The position numbers and the translations under genes are program-made. From Bacteroidota bacterium (GTDB lineage Bacteria > Spirochaetota > Spirochaetia > JABMQR01), in NCBI GenBank assembly GCA_013202335.1, contig JABMQR010000078.1, positions 1-32,522 on the forward strand: a stretch of DNA of 32,522 nucleotides, given 5' to 3'. Shown here one piece after another: positions 1-8,347 of this stretch. Under the pieces are notes generated by a model, which was not told the DNA's origin, made no database searches, and worked only from the letters and a program-made list of their open reading frames with translations. Each line of letters begins with the position of its first letter. Positions within the stretch are counted from its first letter, which is position 1.

Positions 1-1
1 T

Positions 2-1450
2 GTTTTTCTCTTACTGATATTCTCTATTACCTTATTAATAGTTTCGGAACTATTCTTTACTCTTTATGTCGGTGTATTTGATATTTTCAATAAACTGGGG
101 CATCTTCTTAAGTTTGTCACATTCTATCTTTTTTACCGGGCGATCATAGAAAAAGGACTCATGTACCCTTATAATTTGCTTTTTAGCGATCTGAAAAAGA
201 AAGAAAAAGGACTGCAGGAAGCTCACAACAAGCTGGAGACCTGGGCCAATGAACGAACAGCCAAACTTACAAAAACCTTACAGCAACTTGAAAGTGAAAT
301 AACCAATCATAAAAACACACAAAAGAGTTTAACAGTTCAATTAGATCGCCTGGCTGCTTTGCGATCGATAGATATCGCTATTGCCGGGAGCTCTGACACA
401 CACCTTACCTTTAATATTATTCTGGAACAGGTAAAATCATCCCTTGGTATTGATGCTGCTGCTATCCACTTGCTAATCCCTCATACTCAGATTTTTGAAT
501 TCGCTGCAAAATCCGGATTTCAAACAGACCTGGTTGAACATATGCAATTGGCAATTGGGGAGGGTTATGCAGGGCTTGCTACACTGGAGAATAGAATCAT
601 CCATGTACCTGATCTCAACGAAACCGATGCCTTTATCAGAAAAGACCTGGCTGAAAAAGAGAATTTTTTAACATATTTTGGAGTACCTTTGTTCGCCATG
701 GGGGAAGCAATAGGTCTACTGGAAGTCTTCCATCGTACCCGATTGAATCCTGACAAGGATTGGTTGAGTTATCTTGAAACCCTTGCAGGGCAAGTTGCAA
801 TCGCAGTTCATAGTGCCACCCTTTATAAAGACCTCAAGAACTCTAATAGTAAACTCATTCGTGCATATGATGCTACTCTTAAAGGGTGGGCTTTCGCTCT
901 CGACCTGCGAGATAATGGAACTGAAGAGCATACAAAACGCGTCACAGCCATGACTGATCGTTTTGCCAAAAAAATAGGAATAATCGATGAGGAGCTCACT
1001 CATGTTCATCGTGGTGCACTATTACATGATATTGGAAAAATCAGTGTCCCGGACAGCGTTCTACTGAAACCCGGGCCGCTCACTAACGATGAATGGGCTA
1101 TTATGCAGCAACATCCTGTCTCTGCCTACAATATGCTGTTTCCTATTGCTTACCTGCGTTCTGCACTTGATATCCCCTATTGTCACCACGAGAAATGGGA
1201 CGGAACAGGATATCCTCGGGGGATCAAAAGGGAACAAATTCCGCTGGCTGCAAGAATCTTTGCTGTAGTTGATGTGTGGGATGCTCTTACTTCTGATCGG
1301 CCGTACCGAAAAGCATGGTCGGAAGAAAAATCCATGGGGTATATTCAGGAGTCATCAGGATCCCATTTTGATCCCACTCTTGTTGATATATTTCTCCAAG
1401 AAGTTCTGCCCTCATGTATGCAGGAAAGAAAAAAAAAGATGGGTTTATAA
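2..1450 (+). CDS. MASE3-GAF-HD-GYP c-di-GMP phosphodiesterase (5' end outside window)
   Basis: Predicted membrane-anchored signalling enzyme that hydrolyses cyclic di-GMP in the cytoplasm. The reading frame is open from base 2, so the gene begins upstream of the window; the first ATG (161) is internal. The first ~60 visible residues are hydrophobic and end in a segment resembling the C-terminus of MASE3 sensor domains (YRAIIEKGLMYPYNLLFSDL). A short coiled coil follows, then a GAF domain (roughly 350-840) and an HD-GYP domain (roughly 910-1405). The HD-GYP catalytic set is complete: HDIGK (HD at 1025-1030), the following HP, YCHHEKWDGTGYPRG with the GYP, and DVWDALTSDRPYR. An active phosphodiesterase is therefore likely. 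The GAF ligand is unknown. The next gene is 88 bases downstream on the same strand and is probably a separate unit. The HD-GYP and GAF calls are firm; MASE3 is judged from its tail only. Confidence 0.93.
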   Translation, partial: VFLLLIFSITLLIVSELFFTLYVGVFDIFNKLGHLLKFVTFYLFYRAIIEKGLMYPYNLLFSDLKKKEKGLQEAHNKLETWANERTAKLTKTLQQLESEITNHKNTQKSLTVQLDRLAALRSIDIAIAGSSDTHLTFNIILEQVKSSLGIDAAAIHLLIPHTQIFEFAAKSGFQTDLVEHMQLAIGEGYAGLATLENRIIHVPDLNETDAFIRKDLAEKENFLTYFGVPLFAMGEAIGLLEVFHRTRLNPDKDWLSYLETLAGQVAIAVHSATLYKDLKNSNSKLIRAYDATLKGWAFALDLRDNGTEEHTKRVTAMTDRFAKKIGIIDEELTHVHRGALLHDIGKISVPDSVLLKPGPLTNDEWAIMQQHPVSAYNMLFPIAYLRSALDIPYCHHEKWDGTGYPRGIKREQIPLAARIFAVVDVWDALTSDRPYRKAWSEEKSMGYIQESSGSHFDPTLVDIFLQEVLPSCMQERKKKMGL

Positions 1451-1538
1451 GATTTAATAAAATTCAGATATATTCCCGATAAAAAATGACACGAATTGAT
1501 CTCTTTATTGTTATATTAAAGAAGAGAGGTGACCGATT

Positions 1539-2471
1539 ATGTATAAAAAAATGATAAAAAAATCATTATTAGTGCTGCTTCTTGCTGTTCTCTGTATTCC
1601 AGGTATCTATAGTGCCGGGACAAATGAAGTGGAGGCCCGTGAACTACAGTTCACTGACCCGTACAAACCGCTTGACCTGCCCTATACTGCAGGTCTTAGC
1701 CTTCAGGATACCCAACTGGAACTTGCATTTGATTTTACCAAACAAAAAGAGACCCGTTATCAATACAAAGAGACTATTCATAGTGTTGAGATTGATACTA
1801 CAGGAATGACAAAGAGAACGATTGAGCAGGAAGTTGATGCTGAAATGGTATTTAACCAGAATGGTCTGGGTTTTGCCGATATTATCTACAATAACATGAT
1901 ATCAGCCATGGCAAAAACTATTACCGACACAGCAGGAGATGCAACCCTGAAATCAGAGACTGTTTCAGACCCGACATCAGTAACTCATGCAGGATATAAT
2001 CCCAAGGGAATCTATCCTTACAACACTACCCTGAATTTTACCTACCACCTTCAATTCCCGATTACCAATTCAGAAATCAAAGCCGGAACAAGTATTACAG
2101 CACCTATCAGTATGCCGGTTATAGTGCTTAATAACGAGGTTGCTGCTGCAGGTGAAATGCAGCTTACCCATGCTGGATTTGTTGAGATCAGAGGTGAACG
2201 GTACGCTAAATTGTTATCAGAAATATCCATAGAAACTACAGCCTTACCTGGGGAGTTCAGCAGTGAGTTCTCTCTCAATACAAGCGGTTATGGGGTATAT
2301 TATTTTAACATTGCAGAAAAAACCTATTACTATGGGCATGTTCAATTTGAAACTACTCTTGAAACAGCAGCACTTATACCGATTTTCTCAAAATTCAGTG
2401 AGCCGGGTCAAAAAGTGGATAAGAGAACTTTGAGCACGCGTGTTTCAATTAGGTATGAACAGCTGAACTAA
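1539..2471 (+). CDS. Secreted or periplasmic protein of unknown function
   Basis: I do not recognise the family. The 310-residue product starts with a typical Sec signal peptide: MYKKMIKK, then a hydrophobic run LLVLLLAVLCIPGIYSA, with likely cleavage after YSA. There is no clear lipobox. The mature part has no membrane segment and is rich in Thr, Ser and alternating hydrophobic residues, with several regions of beta-strand character, which suggests an exported beta-sandwich-like or surface protein. The start is supported by a strong ribosome binding site (AGAGAGGTGA, spacing about 6). A weak stem (2485-2500), with a T run about 12 bases beyond it, may end the transcript. Confidence 0.8.
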   Translation: MYKKMIKKSLLVLLLAVLCIPGIYSAGTNEVEARELQFTDPYKPLDLPYTAGLSLQDTQLELAFDFTKQKETRYQYKETIHSVEIDTTGMTKRTIEQEVDAEMVFNQNGLGFADIIYNNMISAMAKTITDTAGDATLKSETVSDPTSVTHAGYNPKGIYPYNTTLNFTYHLQFPITNSEIKAGTSITAPISMPVIVLNNEVAAAGEMQLTHAGFVEIRGERYAKLLSEISIETTALPGEFSSEFSLNTSGYGVYYFNIAEKTYYYGHVQFETTLETAALIPIFSKFSEPGQKVDKRTLSTRVSIRYEQLN

Positions 2472-2891
2472 TATTGCACAGATTCAGCTGGATTGAGCTG
2501 TAAGTGTAATAATTTTTTATCTCATTATGCGGTTTCCACAGGTGCTGCAGTCTTTTTAACTGCCCGGTCTGCCTGAACCCGCCAGTAGACCCGGATTGCA
2601 TGAAAAACTATGAATATGATAAAAACAGCCCGGGAACAACAAAAAGCGGAATGGCTGTAATATAATCAACCACAAAATGAATCACAAACCAAACACCAAT
2701 TTTCTTCCTGAGATTATCTTTGTCCATTAATTACTCCTAAGCCAATTATAGGGTCTGGACACCTGCAGAACAAGCAAATTCGGCAACCAAACTTACATTC
2801 TATTGACCCAAAATCAGCAATCAGGTAGTGTTAGAATAAGTGGGAAACAATCATCCTGAGTCCGTACTGATACTGTAAAAAGGAAGCATAA
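2472..2891. other. 420-base gap holding a frameshifted small gene
   Basis: Nothing in this gap appears among long ORFs. It contains a frameshifted minus-strand gene for a small membrane protein (2525-2727, entered separately). It also has a weak stem-loop at 2485-2500 (CAGCT/AGCTG) followed by a short T run, which might terminate the preceding gene. A possible but poor promoter for the sulfur-carrier gene lies at 2803-2831 (TTGACC, 17 bases, TAGTGT). No tRNA, repeat array or riboswitch was recognised. Confidence 0.5.
2525..2727 (-). pseudogene. Small membrane protein interrupted by a one-base frameshift
   Basis: Read on the minus strand, an ATG at 2727 with a good ribosome binding site (TTAGGAG, spacing about 7) opens MDKDNLRKKIGVWFVIHFVV and continues through DYITAIPLFVVPGLF. 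It then hits a stop, giving only 39 residues. At a run of five T (A on the plus strand, 2621-2625), shifting frame as if one T were missing gives a natural continuation, FIIFIVFHAIRVYWRVQADR, ending at a TAA at 2525. The repaired product is about 67 residues with two membrane helices and a charged cytoplasmic tail, which is a coherent small integral membrane protein. The break could be a true mutation, a phase-variable tract or a sequencing error in the homopolymer. Family not identified. Confidence 0.6.
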
Positions 2892-3092
2892 GTGAAGATT
2901 ACGTATAATGGAAACATCCACACCATTGAAGCACCCTGTACCATTCATCAGTTTCTGGAAACTGTCGGAAAAGTGACTATGCCTATGATGGCCAAATTGA
3001 ACGGTACGTTAATTCCGGGAAAGGATATGAAAAAGTTTCAGCTTAATGAGGGAGATTCTCTAAGTGTAATTATATTTATGGGTGGGGGGTGA
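2892..3092 (+). CDS. ThiS/MoaD-like sulfur carrier protein
   Basis: The 66-residue beta-grasp protein ends in Gly-Gly (IIFMGGG). That tail is adenylated and thiocarboxylated in ThiS/MoaD-type sulfur carriers feeding thiamine, molybdopterin/tungstopterin or other thiolation pathways. The body fits the family: a leading beta-hairpin, a central helix, and LNEGDSLSVIIFMGGG at the end. The start is GTG, preceded by AAAGGAAG. No E1-like adenylyltransferase or cofactor gene is adjacent. It converges on the 12-gene minus-strand operon that contains an aldehyde ferredoxin oxidoreductase, an enzyme that needs a tungsten-bis-pterin cofactor. A MoaD-like role in that cofactor's synthesis is therefore plausible but inferred; ThiS is the alternative. 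Family confidence is high, pathway confidence is low. Confidence 0.82.
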   Translation: MKITYNGNIHTIEAPCTIHQFLETVGKVTMPMMAKLNGTLIPGKDMKKFQLNEGDSLSVIIFMGGG

Positions 3093-3095
3093 GAC

Positions 3096-3127
3096 AAAAG
3101 GCAGAACCTTTAGTCCGGTTCCTTTTT
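3096..3127 (+). terminator. Rho-independent terminator, possibly bidirectional
   Basis: Directly after the sulfur-carrier stop codon, AAAAG-gca-GAACC pairs with GGTTC-CTTTT across a short loop and runs into TTTTT. On the minus strand the same hairpin ends in CCTTTTG, so it could also help stop the opposing 12-gene operon, whose last stop codon is at 3168. Confidence 0.6.
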
Positions 3128-3167
3128 CTAAAAATTGAAAAAATCTATTTACAATCCGAATCTACAA

Positions 3168-3851
3168 TCATGCATTATCTTTATTATGAGAAAATTCCTG
3201 GATTATCGATTCAAGATTTCGCAAAATATGACTTTTCAGGAATTTACAGGCCTGATCCACATCCCCATCCTTCATCATCTTTGTCAGCATCCGGTGGTTT
3301 TTTGTCGAGTACCCATGATTTTTAGACTTAAGCTCAACTGCCTGAAACAGAACCATCATCTGGCTTGCCAGTACTTTCCACATCTGTATAAGCCGGGAAT
3401 TACCTGACATTTCCACAAGAAAAGAGTGAATCCGCTCAATATCAATACGGCGAACATCGAAAAAATCCTTCTGATCCTCACGTTGGTGCAGCTCCTCAAT
3501 CCTCTCTTCAAGTTCCAGATAATCTTTAGGGGTAAACCTGGGGATGGAGAGGCTAATCGCAATAGATTCCAGTTCTGCCCTGAGGGTAAGAATTTCCCTG
3601 ATATCTTTCTCGGTAAAATCGACTACCGTCAGTTTCCTTCTGCTTTCGTGTACAACAAGACCCTCTTTTGAGAGTTCCCGTATTGCTTCCCGGATAGGAG
3701 TTTTGCTGATATTCAGGTTTTTCGCTATTTCGTACTCCATCAGCCGCTCACCCGGTTTCAGCTTTCCTGATATTATCAACTCTTTTAATTGATTATAGAC
3801 GAGAATATGCAGTGATGTTTTATCGTCCATTGGTTCAAAAATATTTTCCAT
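3168..3851 (-). CDS. GntR family regulator, FCD subfamily (last gene of the 12-gene operon)
   Basis: DNA-binding transcription factor of 227 residues. The N-terminal winged helix-turn-helix is typical of GntR proteins (LKPGERLMEYEIAKNLNISK, then TPIREAIRELSKEGLV, residues about 35-70). The C-terminal all-helical FCD domain carries the usual metal or ligand Asp/His set (DIERIHSFL, KNHRML, KSHILRN). Such regulators usually respond to a sugar acid or other small carboxylate. It is translated 21 bases after the epimerase gene, from an AGGAG site. It is closely similar to the regulator at 15304-15990, and the recognition segment ISKTPIREAIR is identical, so both probably read the AGTCGACT box. As the operon carries its own regulator, feedback control is likely. 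Confidence 0.92.
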   Translation of the reverse strand: MENIFEPMDDKTSLHILVYNQLKELIISGKLKPGERLMEYEIAKNLNISKTPIREAIRELSKEGLVVHESRRKLTVVDFTEKDIREILTLRAELESIAISLSIPRFTPKDYLELEERIEELHQREDQKDFFDVRRIDIERIHSFLVEMSGNSRLIQMWKVLASQMMVLFQAVELKSKNHGYSTKNHRMLTKMMKDGDVDQACKFLKSHILRNLESIIQEFSHNKDNA

Positions 3852-3872
3852 ATCAGATCTCCTGGGATTATT

Positions 3873-4703
3873 TTAAATAATCGCTCTCAACATAGTTAAA
3901 GATTCTTTTAGGTCGTTCTCCGGATCCTTCTCAATAGGCCGCCAGATGCACACATCGCTTCCGGTTGGAAACTCCGGATACACATAGCTCTCAATTACCC
4001 ATGGACCTTTGTAGCCGGCATCCTTTGCCGCTTGTATAATCATCTTCCAATCCAGAAGTCCGCTTCCGGGAAAACCACGCTGATTCTCACTGAGGTGAAG
4101 ATGAAATAATTTACTACCTGCAGCAGCAAAGGCTTCCTGAAAAGAGTTCTCCTCAATGTTCATATGATAAGTATCAAGGTGCAGACCGGCATTCTCTTCA
4201 CCAATCATCTCAAGTATATGTATACCCTGTTTAGCGGTATTTAGAAAAGAGCTCTCATATCGATTTATACATTCCAGGGCAATGGACATATCCAAATCAG
4301 CCGCTCTCCTGGCAACCTCTTTCAGACCGGCAGCACTTGCTTTACGGTTATCTTCCCCTACTCGTTTTCTCAAACCCCAGGCAGAGTGGATTACACCCTG
4401 AAGAGAAGGACTTCCCAACTCTGAAGCGATGTCGATACAGCGAAAAAGATGATCCCGTCCTGCTGAAGAGATTTTTGAATCAGTACTGGATATGTCGGTA
4501 TCAGCCCCCAGACCTGTACCGCAGCAAACCTTTAGTCCTGTTTTTGTCAGAACCTGCTTCACTTCATTAAGCGGGAAGGTTGATGGATCCATAATCGGAA
4601 TCTCCACCAGGGAGAAACCCATTGCAGCTGCCTTTTCCATACATCCCAGAAATGGTGAGGTCCATTCCGGTGTCCAAAGCGATACATGAATACCTATATC
4701 CAT
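3873..4703 (-). CDS. Ketose 3-epimerase (D-tagatose/D-psicose/L-ribulose 3-epimerase family)
   Basis: Cytoplasmic TIM-barrel enzyme (276 residues), predicted to invert C3 of a free ketose. All residues known from D-tagatose 3-epimerase are present at a constant offset of minus 8: metal ligands E144, D177, H203 and E238 (E144 and E238 also being the catalytic pair), plus E150, H180 and R209. The family signatures LECINRYE, LDTYHMNIEE and HLHLSENQRGFPGSG are plain. The alternative family labels (hydroxypyruvate isomerase, sugar phosphate isomerase) fit less well because the substrate-contact residues match the 3-epimerases. The start codon overlaps the end of the oxidoreductase gene by 10 bases, so translation is coupled. 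The substrate could be a pentulose, hexulose or modified ketose; the split transketolase encoded just upstream is the likely consumer. Confidence 0.88.
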   Translation of the reverse strand: MDIGIHVSLWTPEWTSPFLGCMEKAAAMGFSLVEIPIMDPSTFPLNEVKQVLTKTGLKVCCGTGLGADTDISSTDSKISSAGRDHLFRCIDIASELGSPSLQGVIHSAWGLRKRVGEDNRKASAAGLKEVARRAADLDMSIALECINRYESSFLNTAKQGIHILEMIGEENAGLHLDTYHMNIEENSFQEAFAAAGSKLFHLHLSENQRGFPGSGLLDWKMIIQAAKDAGYKGPWVIESYVYPEFPTGSDVCIWRPIEKDPENDLKESLTMLRAII

Positions 4704-6532
4704 TCATCTATTCCTAATGCTTCAATCTTTGCTCTCCCTGGAAAACCGCTCGCTTCCCAGCCGCGTTCTTCGTAGAGCTTCTTCAGTTCCTGCTTAAAAT
4801 CAGCCGGGTATTTTCCTGCCCGTCCACCAGTTTCTGAAGGAATAAAAAAACGTTTTGGGAGCGTATCATCGGCCGCTGAGGCCCCCCAGGAGTTGTTCAG
4901 CACTCGTTGTGTTGTGAAAATTCTGTCACCGGCAGTGATAACGTCATCAACTGACATATCCCATCCGGTAATAACATTGAGGGTTTTCACCATATCTCCA
5001 AGCCCGTATCCGCCCCAAATCATGAACTGACACAGCACGCAGGAGTTATAGAAAGAGGTGAAATCCTGATACACTTTAACCACATGTGCCGCACCTTCTA
5101 ATGTATCCGGAGCCGGTGCTTTATCGATACCAGCCTCGGGAAGCAATGCACCCATAGTTGATATTTGTGAGTAAGCCCGCATATGGCAGGCTCCACGATT
5201 ACCAGTGGCATAGGAGAGAGAGAGATTGTAGTAAACTCTTGGGTCATGCGCCGGAATATCCATTCCTTTTACATGATGTGCATATTCAGCAGCCTCCGGC
5301 GAGAACGCTGCAGCACCTTTACGAATTCCATGGGAGAAAATTCCACCGAATCCTTTTCCTTCAGCCATTTCACTGAGAAATGCCAGAAGTCCCCCGCCAT
5401 CTCCCCATCCAAATGGGTAGTCAGGGGTCTGTCCCTTTGTATGAACCCGTTCAAGGGCTTCCATAGCAAATGCCGCACAGTTTCCCGCACTCATCGTATC
5501 CATTCCAGCCTGATTGCAGAACTGGTTGGCTTTCACCAGAATTTCCAGATCATCGATCATACAGCTTGCACCAAGAAGGGCAAGACTTTCATATTCAGGA
5601 CCTGATCCTTTGTATGTGTAACCATCAGCAAACTCTTTCTCAACAGTTCGGTGACAGGCAACGGTACAGTACATGCAGGCATGTGGTTTTGGGTTCAGAT
5701 CGTTGTACCCGGGATATCCGATTTTCGCCGCTCCCTCTTTCCATTCAGATTCTCCCCAGTTTTTCACCGGAAGATTTCCCGATTCTTCACCGGGAGCCAG
5801 TCCGCCGATAGTTCCTCCTGCACGAAACCCCGCTGAATTTTCAAGAATACTTTTTCGGTATTTTTTTTCCAGCTCCTTCAATGCTTCAGGATTTGCTACT
5901 GGTGGAGTTTGTGTACCCTTTACTACAATTGCTTTGAGATTCTTAGATCCTGCAACTGCTCCGGTTCCACCCCGGCCTACTGCTGAAAATCCATCAACTA
6001 TCATACAGGAGAGTGCAACCTGATTTTCCCCGGCCTGCCCGATTGCCGTAACTGAGGCACCCGGATGCAGTTCCTTCAGCTTATCTGTTGCTGATAGAGC
6101 ATCAACTCCCCATAGATCATCTGCAGGGAGTATTTCAGCACTGTTATCGGTAATATTCAGATAGACGGGAGTGCTGCTTTTCCCGCTTATGGTGAGAAAG
6201 TCAAATCCGGTTCGTTTAAAAAGGATGCCCCAGTTTGCTCCTGCAGCTGAATCCACAAACAGCCCGGTTAACGGGCTCCGGGTAACTACGGTAAATTTTG
6301 CGCTGCCGGATATTTTACTTGACTGAAAGGGACCTGTTGCAAAAATCAGCAGGTTCCCCGGGTCCAGTGCCCCGCACTCAGAAGGTACTTCACGTTTAAG
6401 GTATACCGCTGCTGCACCTGCCCCGCCGATGAATTTCTTAAGAAATTCCTCTTTAATTTCTTCCACAGAAACCGTTCGGTCTGTGAGATTTATTCGGAGA
6501 TTTTTCAACCAGAAACCACAACCACCAGCCAT
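4694..6532 (-). CDS. Tungsten-type aldehyde ferredoxin oxidoreductase
   Basis: Oxidises an aldehyde to a carboxylate and reduces ferredoxin, using a tungsten bis-pterin and a 4Fe-4S cluster. Length is 612 residues from the chosen start, near the family's usual ~605. The cluster ligands are visible: CMYCTVAC gives C286-x2-C289-x3-C293, and the distant fourth Cys lies in NSCVLCQF. Pterin-domain motifs such as GRGGTGAVAGSKNLKAI are typical. A longer frame is open to 6601, but the ATG at 6532 has the ribosome binding site (AAGAGGTG, spacing 6), gives the family's usual N-terminus (GFWLKNLRINLTD) and removes an overlap with the transketolase gene. Clustering suggests that the aldehyde arises from transketolase or lyase chemistry in the same pathway, possibly glycolaldehyde or sulfoacetaldehyde; that is inference. 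Confidence 0.93.
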   Translation of the reverse strand: MAGGCGFWLKNLRINLTDRTVSVEEIKEEFLKKFIGGAGAAAVYLKREVPSECGALDPGNLLIFATGPFQSSKISGSAKFTVVTRSPLTGLFVDSAAGANWGILFKRTGFDFLTISGKSSTPVYLNITDNSAEILPADDLWGVDALSATDKLKELHPGASVTAIGQAGENQVALSCMIVDGFSAVGRGGTGAVAGSKNLKAIVVKGTQTPPVANPEALKELEKKYRKSILENSAGFRAGGTIGGLAPGEESGNLPVKNWGESEWKEGAAKIGYPGYNDLNPKPHACMYCTVACHRTVEKEFADGYTYKGSGPEYESLALLGASCMIDDLEILVKANQFCNQAGMDTMSAGNCAAFAMEALERVHTKGQTPDYPFGWGDGGGLLAFLSEMAEGKGFGGIFSHGIRKGAAAFSPEAAEYAHHVKGMDIPAHDPRVYYNLSLSYATGNRGACHMRAYSQISTMGALLPEAGIDKAPAPDTLEGAAHVVKVYQDFTSFYNSCVLCQFMIWGGYGLGDMVKTLNVITGWDMSVDDVITAGDRIFTTQRVLNNSWGASAADDTLPKRFFIPSETGGRAGKYPADFKQELKKLYEERGWEASGFPGRAKIEALGIDEWI

Positions 6533-6557
6533 ATTATGCACCTCTTTTATCAAATTA

Positions 6558-7523
6558 CTAGTAATGTTTGAGAGAAATTGCCCTGTCCACAGCCTTTTCA
6601 ATAGCCTCAGCAGTCAATCCCAGTTTCTTCCGTAATCCATCTTCCGGACCTATACCGCAGAAGATATCCTGAATACCAACCCTGACAACAGGACTCGGTC
6701 TGTTTTCAGACAAGTATCCGGCAACTGCCTCGCCCAGACCGCCAAGGACATTATGCTCCTCCGCTGTTACAATACAGCCGGTTTCCATAGCCGCTTTGAG
6801 CACCGCCTCTTTATCCATCGGTTTGATGGTATGCATGTTTATCACCCTTGCTGATATTCCGCGTTCGGCAAGCACATCTGCAGCACGCAGCGATTCGGCA
6901 ACCATAATACCAAAACTAATAATTGTGACATCGGTTCCTTCCCGCAGCTGTACTGATTTTCCTACCGTAAATTCATAGTCCTCTGTATAGACAGATTCAA
7001 GTGATCCTCTTCCCATTCTCAGATAGACGGGACCAGGATAGTCGATTACGGCCTGCACGGCTTTGACCGTTTCCATTGCATCACTGGGAGCAACGATGGT
7101 CATATTTGCGAAGCTTCGCATAACGGCAATATCTTCGGTGGAATGGTGCGAAGTTCCGGCTGCAGCCATTGAGAGCCCTGTATGGGTACTCATCAGCTTT
7201 ACATTCATATTCTGGTAGCAGAGGTCATCTCTAACCTGTTCACATGCACGGAATGCCAGCAGAAAGCCATAAGCAGTAGCGATCGGGATTTTTCCGCATG
7301 AGGCAAATCCTGCTGCTGCAGATACCATCTCCATCTCCGCTATACCAAAGTTAAAGGTTCTTTCAGGGAATCTTTTTGCGAATGCAGCGGCCCGGGTGGA
7401 ACCAATTGCATCAGCTCCGAGAAGAACGATATCCTTATTCTTTTCACCTGCCATAACCAGAGCATTACCAAATGCATCACGGGCAGACATTTTTTCAACA
7501 TCAGCTAAACTAAATCCAGCCAT
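6558..7523 (-). CDS. Transketolase, C-terminal subunit (split enzyme)
   Basis: Carries the pyrimidine-binding and C-terminal domains of a transketolase (321 residues). The segment FNFGIAEMEMVSAAAG contains the Glu that activates the thiamine diphosphate aminopyrimidine ring. THTGLSMAAAGTSHHSTEDI and TIVAPSDAMETVKAV follow as in family members. It starts 2 bases after the stop of the N-terminal subunit gene, with GGGGAGGG as ribosome binding site, so the two halves are made together and should form a heterotetramer. Split transketolases occur in archaea and many anaerobes. They are also used in the described sulfo-transketolase pathway for sulfoquinovose, where they release sulfoacetaldehyde. 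Which ketose is cleaved here cannot be read from the sequence. Confidence 0.93.
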   Translation of the reverse strand: MAGFSLADVEKMSARDAFGNALVMAGEKNKDIVLLGADAIGSTRAAAFAKRFPERTFNFGIAEMEMVSAAAGFASCGKIPIATAYGFLLAFRACEQVRDDLCYQNMNVKLMSTHTGLSMAAAGTSHHSTEDIAVMRSFANMTIVAPSDAMETVKAVQAVIDYPGPVYLRMGRGSLESVYTEDYEFTVGKSVQLREGTDVTIISFGIMVAESLRAADVLAERGISARVINMHTIKPMDKEAVLKAAMETGCIVTAEEHNVLGGLGEAVAGYLSENRPSPVVRVGIQDIFCGIGPEDGLRKKLGLTAEAIEKAVDRAISLKHY

Positions 7524-7524
7524 A

Positions 7525-8346
7525 CTAATCCCTCCCCAGGTTTTTTTTGATCTCAGCTACCTGTTCATCACTTGGACAGCCGTAATGCCAGAGATAGTCA
7601 CCCTCAGCGAAAGGCATACCCTTCCCCTTAATGGTGTCGGCAATTATCATAGTTGGTCCCTTTTGGGTATCCGCTTTCTCGAAAGCTTTCAGAATCTCTT
7701 CCATATTATGGCCGTCAATCCTGATTACATTCCAGCCGAAACTCTCCCACTTTTTATCAAGCGGCTCAACTGACATGACCTCATTAATAGGTCCATCCAT
7801 TGAGCACTTATTGTAATCTACAATAGCGGTAAGTTTATCCAGCTTGTGATGGGCAGCTCCCATTGCGGCTTCCCAGTTTGTTCCTTCATGCAGCTCACCA
7901 TCTCCCAGCAGCACAAAAAGTCTTGAGGGAATAGTATCCATACGCAGAGCAAGCGCCATACCTACGGCAATAGGCAATCCATGGCCGAGACTTCCGGTTG
8001 ATGCTTCACAACCCGCAATCTTATTCATATCAGGATGCATTCCGAAGGGGCTGTCCAGTTTATTAAATGTCTTCAAAAGATCTTTGCTGAAAAAGCCTGC
8101 TTCAGCGAGAACGGGAATATAGCCAACCGCTTTATGTCCGGCTGAAAGCAGGAACCGGTCTCTGTCCGGCATATCCGGATTTTTGGGATCAATATTCATA
8201 ACATTGAAGTAGAGTGCGGTCATGATATCCATGGCACTTAGTCCGCCTCCCAAATGTGCACCCCCGGCTTCCTGTCCCATGATAACTGCTTCAATTCGCA
8301 GATCATCGGCCTTTTGTATTAATTCCGCTGTATTCAGTCGCTTCAT
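7525..8346 (-). CDS. Transketolase, N-terminal (thiamine diphosphate) subunit
   Basis: Binds the diphosphate of thiamine diphosphate for two-carbon ketol transfer. The cofactor motif is clear: GDGELHEGTNWEAAMG running to DYNKCSMDG, the GDG-x-N signature with Mg ligands. HLGGGLSAMDIMTALYFNVM and LSAGHKAVGYIPVLAEAGFF are also standard. The frame is open to 8379, but the ATG at 8346 is better placed. It follows the TAG of the ComA-like gene by one base, is preceded by AGGAGG at 9 bases, and gives the usual MKRLNTAEL beginning. The product is 273 residues. Confidence 0.93.
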   Translation of the reverse strand: MKRLNTAELIQKADDLRIEAVIMGQEAGGAHLGGGLSAMDIMTALYFNVMNIDPKNPDMPDRDRFLLSAGHKAVGYIPVLAEAGFFSKDLLKTFNKLDSPFGMHPDMNKIAGCEASTGSLGHGLPIAVGMALALRMDTIPSRLFVLLGDGELHEGTNWEAAMGAAHHKLDKLTAIVDYNKCSMDGPINEVMSVEPLDKKWESFGWNVIRIDGHNMEEILKAFEKADTQKGPTMIIADTIKGKGMPFAEGDYLWHYGCPSDEQVAEIKKNLGRD

Positions 8347-8347
8347 G

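Noticed and set aside
5183..5605. 140-codon plus-strand open frame opposite the aldehyde oxidoreductase gene
   Set aside because: Antisense shadow of a strongly supported gene, with no family resemblance and no start signals.
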